Shown in pieces: positions 24,701 through 29,670 of a stretch of DNA of 29,670 bases (positions are counted from its first letter, which is position 1; each line of letters starts with the position of its first letter). Source of the stretch: a virus; IMG/VR virus record IMGVR_UViG_3300037584_002976, positions 1 through 29,670 of that record, one strand, 5' to 3'. The translations under genes and the position numbers were made by a program. Below the pieces are notes generated by a model. It was given only the letters and a program-made list of their open reading frames with translations. It had not been told where the DNA came from and searched no databases.

Positions 24701-26729
24701 ATGCAACATTACTATAGATTGTTTCATAAGTTTCTTTAGTAGGTTTTATAACAAATTTATATTTTGTTGCCCATGCCGGCGCTTTCATTGACGCAGGTAT
24801 ATCTACTTGTATAGAATTTCTATCAATAGAATTACTACATGGAATATTAATTGACCCTCCATCTTCTGCACTACTTACTAGAGCTGTTGATGCTCGGTTG
24901 TAATCATCCATATAAACAATACCTACCTCATAACCTCTATTACTGTGTAAACTTTCAGCGTTTGAGCTATCTCTAAAAGAAGCAGTTTCATTTACTATGC
25001 CCCAGTAAGCGTAACCAGAGTTTCCTGCTCCAGAGTAAAATGCCGCTAAGTTTTGTATTTGTAAAACATTTGAGGAAGTACTTGCTGTAGCTACTAAAGC
25101 TTGACCAGCGCTTGGTGAACTTGGTGTTGCAGAAGTTATTCCTGTCTGCAACAAACTGTATGTAGAATCTAAATTTTCTGGTACAGTTCTGTTAAAGACA
25201 TCTGTTAAAGTATTACCAAGTCCAGCTTGAGCGTTTGCAACGGTTTGTATTGTTCCATTTACACCATCTGTTCCTATTTTTTCTTGAAAATCTGTACTTG
25301 TAACAAAATCAAATACATTCGCATAATCATCTATTAAAGTGTAAGACCATGTAAGCTCAAATACAGCTGTAGTTGGTGTAGGGTCTATAGATGGAGGGAT
25401 TTTTTCAAACTCAAAAAATGTTATGCCAAAATTTAAAGTTAATCTTGTTCCTTTTTTTAATTTAGATTCACCGGTCATTAAAGGACTTAAGTCAACATAT
25501 AATACTGAATCTGAAATAGATTTACTTGTAGATGTAGGAGTATATGTAAATTGTCCAGTGTCTGCATACGCTGGTGTATCAATAAGCGATATTGGCTCTG
25601 ACTTAAGGCTTGCAGTAAAGTTTAAATCTATACTAGCTCCATTGCTGTCTTTTAAATCATAACCTTCCATATAGTTACCATACATCAACCTATTACCCAT
25701 TAATGTTTGTGCCTTAGCTAATTGAGGAACATTGTCATAAAGTCTTAGAATTTCTGAGTCAGGTAATACAGTAAATATTTCTCTATTAGTAAAATTATAT
25801 TCTGTGTTTGTGTTGTTTATACTTCCTAAATCTCTTTTTTTATTTAAAGTTTTTATAACTTTTATAGACGTGCTATCTGCTTCTTTAAACAATAATTGAA
25901 CATCTGTTACACTGCTACTTCCAGTATTAAATGTAATTTGTACAGCATTGTTTTGATTTACCATTCCTTCATTTAAATAACTATTTGTAGTAAAATCAAA
26001 ATTACCAGGCGTAAATGCTGGCTCACTAAACTGAGAGATAGCTGAAAATTCATTATTAGCATACTTATATCTATAAGCAAAACATAAAAACTTATCTTCT
26101 AAATACGCATCAGTGATACTTGAAACAAAATATGGTAGTACTGCTGGAGCGCTTGTAGGAGGTTTTTTAATTACTAAAATATCATCTTGATTAAATAAAT
26201 CAAGGTTAACACCAAGTAATGGGTCTCCGTAGTTTTGATTTATATTAATTACTCTAGGAGGATTAGTGTTGTCTGTAAAAAATAATAAATCATCTATTTT
26301 ATCTACTCCTGTAATTAAAAAATTTGGATTAAAGTTTAATGTAGTGTTTACGCCATTGCCGTCATTAACACTAATTACATGATATATTAGCTGACCAGTT
26401 TCAACATCAAATGAAATAATTAAATCTAACTTACCCGTTGCTCCTTGAGTAAAAGCCGGGTCATGAACAAACCAATATAAAGCTAAATTAGCCCCGTCTT
26501 CAAATGCACCTATACATCTAGCCTGTGAACTTAATTTAGTTCCATCAACATATTGAAGTTCTGTTAGAGGTAAATTTCCTTTTGAATTTTCAACAGCACC
26601 AATCTCAGAATCTTCAGTAGAACCAAGTCTTACATTTACAGCATTTATATACTCTCCATTTGGGACAAGCCTTTCATCAAGGCTTTTATTCATACGGCCC
26701 GCTACAAAATTTCTCTGAATGTTTGCCAT
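21765..26729 (-). CDS. Tail muzzle / stabilisation protein (P22 gp10-like, crAss-type) with C-terminal TP linker and Cys domain (1654 aa)
   Basis: The N-terminus (RNFVAGRMNKSLDERLVPNG, then YINAVNVRLGSTEDSEIGAV at 27-46) is the hallmark of the beta-propeller-rich muzzle/stabilisation proteins that follow the ring proteins in crAss-like and related marine podovirus genomes (P22 gp10 role: closing the tail tube). Further motifs of this type include FTDNTNPPRVININ and NRLMYGNYMEGYDL. It is unusually long. The C-terminus bears ACCSC, then a TP linker at 1566-1583 (nine prolines), then a 71-residue Cys domain (YDYFLGIDC...CGDSRCSG) that resembles the Cys modules of the next gene. These additions look like a fused decoration or fibre-docking unit. 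It starts one base after the ring-protein gene stop. Confidence 0.75.
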   Translation of the reverse strand: MANIQRNFVAGRMNKSLDERLVPNGEYINAVNVRLGSTEDSEIGAVENSKGNLPLTELQYVDGTKLSSQARCIGAFEDGANLALYWFVHDPAFTQGATGKLDLIISFDVETGQLIYHVISVNDGNGVNTTLNFNPNFLITGVDKIDDLLFFTDNTNPPRVININQNYGDPLLGVNLDLFNQDDILVIKKPPTSAPAVLPYFVSSITDAYLEDKFLCFAYRYKYANNEFSAISQFSEPAFTPGNFDFTTNSYLNEGMVNQNNAVQITFNTGSSSVTDVQLLFKEADSTSIKVIKTLNKKRDLGSINNTNTEYNFTNREIFTVLPDSEILRLYDNVPQLAKAQTLMGNRLMYGNYMEGYDLKDSNGASIDLNFTASLKSEPISLIDTPAYADTGQFTYTPTSTSKSISDSVLYVDLSPLMTGESKLKKGTRLTLNFGITFFEFEKIPPSIDPTPTTAVFELTWSYTLIDDYANVFDFVTSTDFQEKIGTDGVNGTIQTVANAQAGLGNTLTDVFNRTVPENLDSTYSLLQTGITSATPSSPSAGQALVATASTSSNVLQIQNLAAFYSGAGNSGYAYWGIVNETASFRDSSNAESLHSNRGYEVGIVYMDDYNRASTALVSSAEDGGSINIPCSNSIDRNSIQVDIPASMKAPAWATKYKFVIKPTKETYETIYSNVAYRDTVSSSSYFLLDGENAAKVEAGDNLIVKADNTGPTSRCIRATVLEKEAQSSGFISIFDAAGTQVDVIGGVYMKINASNFSSIQDPNAVIAVDPVKKTCTTDGEIPTVAFPFFTTVNRPSPLTPTYNVYDVPVGSRIVMRVEMRRNGTGTGADGKRNYTLEKTLTASTNYTNMANWFIGDNVASILDSGVKNPGQVQTIENTFISPQVNNGAAPLGVAANEIIHEACKQDSDLRGNNLFGGGTPAILDFNDNFYYRLYEDTSTQDANGNNLIFLLVSGSYSAGSSENEESMLEVSFTVYRGDGATYVFETEPQDALPDAWYENSQSFDISNGLHLGNVQNQTSFQSAIVNPGFTNCYSFGNGVESYRIRDSIKGKSFNLGNRIFTTSNEEFKAAHRFADITYSGVFNDESNVNRLNEFNLGLVNFKPLEETYGDVEILFARKTDVLVLQEDKISYVLAGKNLLSDSTGGGVVTSVPEVLGTQIARVEEFGISNHPESFATFGENKYFSDAKRNVIIKLTGSSAQNEILTVVSNEGMRSWFRDLFAEASSTQKLGGYDPYMQEYVFTTNTIIKPETQLCTACGVTKNITIVAGQEFVYCVELGETIGPPSKTYFVEIDYVIPFENTDLIVTEGTEQQVVSEAGVDIETEGQVTGTGYVVQAIYDGVTYSSGIVYQSGTLKFPKPNPTPTEVVMIISSDSIVNDTIQVTVKCPEEELFSVYSITLSTNANAGQFTHTEFSWADSTVTSPTQSDLVTFLASPSDPIVSQYRELEGPQASGVIPPDGAVITMRSNKINFDNFQFDATENEFRYLRTDALYQNNSTDISILLAASVQATPINTSGAPNLFSAQFGLPGNGNKLYLIYDLRNSLGQQLCYSTINIADACCSCTFTPAPTPTPTPTPTPTPVPVYDYFLGIDCVSLQAVYLKANQTLGIVVGDEVQYQFGSITRCASLYDSATTGQNGEVIVQVSGCGDSRCSG
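21981..22034 (-). repeat. TP linker repeat in the muzzle protein C-terminus
   Basis: On the plus strand five consecutive near-identical units of GTAGGC (21989-22020 region) encode alternating Thr-Pro, flanked by APTP and VPV. The perfect 6-bp periodicity means slippage would change linker length by whole dipeptides without a frameshift. Confidence 0.8.
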
Positions 26730-26730
26730 C

Positions 26731-27651
26731 TTATTTTAACCACTTATCCTCACCTCTTAGATTCATTAATAATCTGCTTGGGTGAATATTACTCAATCTG
26801 ATTTTAGCATTTCTCAATAAAGCTTGTTTATTTTTTCTTGCTCTATTGACTATATACTCTTGAACTCCAAATTTACTATTTAATAAAGCATACTGAATGT
26901 AAGCATAAATGTATTCTTCAAATAATTTATTAACGCTTATTTTAGAGTCATCACCATTTTCCATTCCATCAGATATATACTGTAGTACACACTGTTGGTT
27001 TGCCATTGTCGAATCAAAATTAATAACACCAGCTTTTTTATCTATAGTAAACGTAGGGTTTATGTTTGCTGTTTCAGTTTCTAAACCATATCTTGCGCCA
27101 ATTCTGTAGTTGTAAATATCAGAGTCATAGTTGTTAACGTTTGGATTTACATTCTCATCTATTTCGTCATTTAAATAAATGCTTTTTAAAGAACCATCTT
27201 TTCTTTCTGAATCTAAATTTGATTCAACCACAGTAGCATTTCCAGAACTATCATAGGTAAACGTATCAGTAGAAGATTGAATAAAAGAAACTGCTGATTG
27301 AACCTGTATGTTTTCAGTCAACTCCCTTAACACATTGTTTTTTAATAAATAAAGCTTAACCCAATTCACATAATCAGCTGGTAAAACAAATCTTAAATCA
27401 TCAAAAACTTTAAGCTCCAATGCTTTTATTTCTTTGAAAGCATCGTAATTAAGTTCTTGAATACCACGCTTAGCATGAAACAATATTTTAAATCTACTAA
27501 CATTATTAATTAAAGCATGGTTTCCTGAATACATTAATTGAAAATTTTTAATAATATCCTCTAAACTAATGTATTGATATGAACCCCAATTTTCATCTGT
27601 AGGATTAACACCATCATTAGTATAATATTTTCTTTGATTTATATAAGCCAT
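26731..27651 (-). CDS. Head-tail connector / tail tube ring protein (306 aa)
   Basis: A helical N-terminal part (SLEDIIKNFQLMYSGNHAL; RFKILFHAKRGIQELNYDAF) carries an inserted beta-rich segment (ELKVFDDLRFVLPADYVNWV) and ends in a helical part with KLFEEYIYAYIQYALL. This is the layout of the second ring/adaptor protein (tail tubular protein A / P22 gp4 type) that precedes the muzzle gene in crAss-like phages. It lies 2 bp after another ring-type gene and 1 bp before the muzzle gene. Identification rests on motif memory and gene order. Confidence 0.6.
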   Translation of the reverse strand: MAYINQRKYYTNDGVNPTDENWGSYQYISLEDIIKNFQLMYSGNHALINNVSRFKILFHAKRGIQELNYDAFKEIKALELKVFDDLRFVLPADYVNWVKLYLLKNNVLRELTENIQVQSAVSFIQSSTDTFTYDSSGNATVVESNLDSERKDGSLKSIYLNDEIDENVNPNVNNYDSDIYNYRIGARYGLETETANINPTFTIDKKAGVINFDSTMANQQCVLQYISDGMENGDDSKISVNKLFEEYIYAYIQYALLNSKFGVQEYIVNRARKNKQALLRNAKIRLSNIHPSRLLMNLRGEDKWLK

Positions 27652-27653
27652 AA

Positions 27654-28385
27654 TTAAATATCAGTTTGATTTTGTTGTTGTTCTTCTATTTGTCCAAATT
27701 GAAACACATCAGCTTCTCTAATTGATATACCTGCATACTGAAGTATCTTAGCTACTAAATTATTTGTGTCATCAACAGGTAATTCAAAATCTTGATAGTC
27801 AGCTTGAGTCTGGTCAAACAATGGCTCACCACCATATAAAGTAACATAAGTCCATTTAGGGTCTAAAGGGTATCTTATATATTGTGCTTTTACATCATTT
27901 ACTTGATTGAAAGAATCAGGAAACAGAGTTATATTGTCAGCTTCTTGAGTATAAGCAGGAAAAATTGTAGAAGGAGATGTTAGCAATGAACTATTTAACA
28001 TAGTAATTTTACTTTGAGTAACCTTCTCGGCCTCACCTTTTAATACACCCCCAGAAAAACATAACACTTTATTTAATAAATAATAATCAGAACCCGTAGT
28101 AGAGGCTGATGGTAAAAAATAAACGTTTTGATTTTTTTGAGTTAAGAATGATGTAACTGAAAAAGTATCTATAACTTCTTCATACCCCTTTTTAATATCA
28201 GCATAACCAGTTCCAGATATCCTTGCATTCTCTTCGTTTATCTGCTGGTTGTATCTTATGAAATATTCGTCAAATATATCTAACTGAGCTTGTTTTGCAA
28301 ACAAATTAAAATCACCCGGAGATATATATCCGTAGTTATTCTTGTTGATAATAGCAAGCACAGTATTTCTTACAGAATTTATCAT
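27654..28385 (-). CDS. Head-tail connector / ring protein (243 aa)
   Basis: The start (INSVRNTVLAIINKNNYGYI, then SPGDFNLFAKQAQLDIFDEY at residues 22-41) is a recurrent N-terminus of the first ring/adaptor protein in Bacteroidota podovirus-like phages. A beta-rich middle (YFLPSASTTGSDYYLL; AQYIRYPLDPKWTYV) and a C-terminal helix (NLVAKILQYAGISIREADVF) followed by a Gln-rich tail agree with that fold. It begins the tail part of the late operon, right behind a terminator and a TATCTTTG element. Confidence 0.6.
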   Translation of the reverse strand: MINSVRNTVLAIINKNNYGYISPGDFNLFAKQAQLDIFDEYFIRYNQQINEENARISGTGYADIKKGYEEVIDTFSVTSFLTQKNQNVYFLPSASTTGSDYYLLNKVLCFSGGVLKGEAEKVTQSKITMLNSSLLTSPSTIFPAYTQEADNITLFPDSFNQVNDVKAQYIRYPLDPKWTYVTLYGGEPLFDQTQADYQDFELPVDDTNNLVAKILQYAGISIREADVFQFGQIEEQQQNQTDI

Positions 28386-28400
28386 TTGAAAATCTTTTTA

Positions 28401-28408
28401 CAAAGATA
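28401..28408 (-). promoter_or_regulatory. -7 element TATCTTTG driving the tail genes
   Basis: The minus strand reads TATCTTTGTAAAAAG two bases after the T-tract of the upstream terminator and 15 bp before the ring-protein ATG. The terminator-then-promoter arrangement supports a fresh start of transcription for the tail genes. A -33 TTTG is not obvious. Confidence 0.5.
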
Positions 28409-28410
28409 CA

Positions 28411-28444
28411 TAAAATAAAAAAGCACCTAGGATTTAGGTGCTTT
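28411..28444 (-). terminator. Rho-independent terminator after the 94-aa gene
   Basis: A perfect 10-bp stem (AAAGCACCTA with TAGGTGCTTT, arms at 28435-28444 and 28420-28429) with a 5-base loop is followed on the minus strand by TTTTTTATTTTA. It lies 25 bp beyond the stop of the 94-aa gene. It probably limits read-through from strongly expressed head genes into tail genes. Confidence 0.88.
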
Positions 28445-28469
28445 CTCGCTGTCGATAGTAAAGGAAGGA

Positions 28470-28754
28470 TTATATTGTTCCTACTGCTACACTAGTAAAC
28501 ACTAGTCCACCAGCTTTCGATACTGGTACTGCTGCGTTTGTCCAAGATGTTTCTGCTGCAGTAACTAATGCTGCATTTACATTTGCACTAAACCCAGAAG
28601 TTAATCCAGTTCCAGTAACTGTCATTTTGTGTGTTCCGTTAGTAAGATAAATTTCCCCTGCAGTTGAACTTGCTGTTTCTGCATAAAGAATTGAATCTGT
28701 GTTAATGTGAACATTACCGTCACTTGCTGTATCTAAAGTTATATATTTTGCCAT
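28470..28754 (-). CDS. Small beta-rich protein (94 aa), probable virion component
   Basis: A short, Thr/Ala/Ser/Gly-rich protein starting MAKYITLDTASDGNVHINTD, with predicted beta strands and no cysteines or membrane helix. I do not recognise a named family. Its composition, its place among the structural genes, its own upstream -7 element and its strong terminator suggest a small abundant virion protein such as a capsid decoration or fibre component. That role is inferred from context only. Confidence 0.6.
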   Translation of the reverse strand: MAKYITLDTASDGNVHINTDSILYAETASSTAGEIYLTNGTHKMTVTGTGLTSGFSANVNAALVTAAETSWTNAAVPVSKAGGLVFTSVAVGTI

Positions 28755-28784
28755 GTTAAAAATTTTTATGGGTTAAACAAAAAG

Positions 28785-28792
28785 CAAAGTTA
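28785..28792 (-). promoter_or_regulatory. -7 element TAACTTTG overlapping the upstream stop codon
   Basis: The minus strand reads CGTAACTTTG. Its TAA is the stop codon of the 267-aa gene, and the element lies 30 bp before the 94-aa gene ATG. With the terminator at 28411-28444 it would make the 94-aa gene a separate short transcript. Confidence 0.45.
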
Positions 28793-29593
28793 CGAATTTT
28801 TTGCTAACGCTTTTAAATGCTTATATGACTCTAAACCATCATCGCTTTCAAAGTAACTAGCAATAATAAACAATGGGTCTTCCCCGTATGGTATGTTACA
28901 CATTTTCTTTTTATTAGATGCTGTATTAAACCATACTTCTTTTTTATTGTTTCTTATTTGTATTAAGTTTTTATCTAATATGTTTTGTATAGTAGCGTTA
29001 AACTTAAGAGCAGGGTCTTTTAAAAGATTCATAAAACCTGCCGGCTGTTGTTTAGCAAAGATTAATATGTCTCTTCTAAGCTCTGCAGTAGTAACTTTAG
29101 AGACATCTTTTTGAAATAAAACTCTAGCTACGTTTTCAACTTGTTCAACTGTAAGTTGTCTTGCTTCAATTAAAGCATCAACTTCTAAGTTTAAATCTTC
29201 TACAAGTTCAGCAGCTTCTTTTGCTTTATTAACCTCAACAAATACTCTTCCTTTCCCTGGATGTAAGTCCATGAACTTTTGAAGTACTTGATTATTTTTT
29301 GGTACATGTAAGAATCCATCTTCAAATACAATTGGCTCAACAATAGCATTATCATCTTGCTCGTCTTGAAATGGAGAGTTTTGGTTTCTTGCGTATCTAA
29401 GTGGTCTATTAAGACCTGTATCCTCATCAAAGTGTAACAGCGGAAACCTTGTTGTATGCCTTGATGCTAATATCAAAGATAAGGGAGCTGTTTCTCTTGT
29501 AAGTTTATATTGTTTATCTACGAACTTTGGTGTAGATTTTTTGGGAGTAATTTTAACTGTGTCCATTTTAGGACTTGTCTTTTCTTTTTTCAT
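28790..29593 (-). CDS. Conserved-looking phage protein of unknown function (267 aa)
   Basis: After a Lys/Pro-rich disordered N-terminus (1-30), residues 38-110 form a compact segment (SRHTTRFPLLHFDEDTGLN, then RPLRYARNQNSPF, then IVEPIVFEDGFLHVPKNN). The remainder is helical and charged, with KAKEAAELVEDLNLEVDALI followed by a wHTH-like C-terminal region. I have the impression of similar proteins beside capsid genes in marine phages but cannot name the family. A capsid-assembly or internal head role is plausible from position only. It follows a terminator by about 25 bp, and no clear promoter is visible before its ATG. Confidence 0.6.
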   Translation of the reverse strand: MKKEKTSPKMDTVKITPKKSTPKFVDKQYKLTRETAPLSLILASRHTTRFPLLHFDEDTGLNRPLRYARNQNSPFQDEQDDNAIVEPIVFEDGFLHVPKNNQVLQKFMDLHPGKGRVFVEVNKAKEAAELVEDLNLEVDALIEARQLTVEQVENVARVLFQKDVSKVTTAELRRDILIFAKQQPAGFMNLLKDPALKFNATIQNILDKNLIQIRNNKKEVWFNTASNKKKMCNIPYGEDPLFIIASYFESDDGLESYKHLKALAKNS

Positions 29594-29617
29594 TTGATTT
29601 AATTTAATTTAAAATTT

Positions 29618-29645
29618 AAAAAAGGGGCACATCTCTGTACCCCTT
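29618..29645 (-). terminator. Rho-independent terminator of the gene to the right (probably capsid)
   Basis: The minus strand reads AAGGGGTAC, a 6-base loop, GTGCCCCTT, then TTTT: a nine-position stem with one A-C mismatch followed by a T-run. It would end transcription of a leftward gene whose last codons lie at or beyond the right edge (minus-frame stops at 29650-29652 and 29657-29659 are both possible). In the usual gene order of such phages that gene would be the major capsid protein, but it is not visible here. Confidence 0.75.
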
Positions 29646-29670
29646 GTAATTAAGTATTAGTCTTGGAATA

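Noticed and set aside
29646-29670. C-terminal end of a capsid gene at the right edge
   Set aside because: A gene almost certainly ends near here before the terminator, but two minus frames have stops (29650 and 29657) and too few codons remain to choose one or name the product.

Overview
The window looks like part of the genome of a lytic, podovirus-like phage of a marine or other aerobic Bacteroidota (Flavobacteriia-like) host. The grounds are: low G+C; a primase-helicase with the N-terminal VirE_N/BT4734-like primase domain typical of Bacteroidota elements; almost no Shine-Dalgarno sites; repeated Bacteroidota-type promoter elements (TAnnTTTG) just upstream of genes; and a head-tail connector, muzzle and ejection-protein set resembling that of crAss-like (Crassvirales-type) phages. 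No integrase, repressor, tRNA, CRISPR or insertion sequence is visible. Terminase, portal and major capsid genes are not in the window and probably lie beyond the right edge.

Layout. Positions 1-18 hold the start of a leftward gene. From 63 to 6570 a rightward, tightly packed (often overlapping) replication and nucleic-acid module encodes a primase-SF3 helicase, an SF2 DEAH helicase, a VRR-NUC nuclease, a stand-alone DnaA domain-IV-like DNA-binding protein, a calcineurin-like phosphoesterase and several small unknown proteins. Around 6.55 kb it converges with the leftward late module that fills the rest of the window. In transcription order, from right to left, this has: an unknown 267-aa protein; an unknown 94-aa beta-rich protein followed by a strong terminator; two connector/ring proteins; a giant muzzle (P22 gp10-like) protein; an 863-aa modular tail protein; a three-gene modification cassette; a 595-aa modular tail protein; three putative ejection proteins in the T7 gp14-gp15-gp16 order; and a 58-aa basic protein.

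The most striking part is 14.3-22.0 kb. Three consecutive virion proteins (muzzle C-terminus, 863 aa, 595 aa) share Cys-containing beta modules strung on long (Thr/Ser/Ala)-Pro dipeptide linkers, about 80 linker prolines in all. Directly between the two modular fibre genes sits a compact operon of a prolyl 4-hydroxylase-like 2OG-Fe(II) oxygenase, a radical SAM/SPASM enzyme, and a glycosyltransferase of the Skp1-hydroxyproline GlcNAc-transferase type. I infer that this phage hydroxylates and then O-glycosylates its own Pro-Thr-rich tail fibres, a cytoplasmic analogue of eukaryotic hydroxyproline-rich glycoproteins. The assignments rest on motif reading without database searches. The enzyme families are fairly secure; the substrate link is inference.
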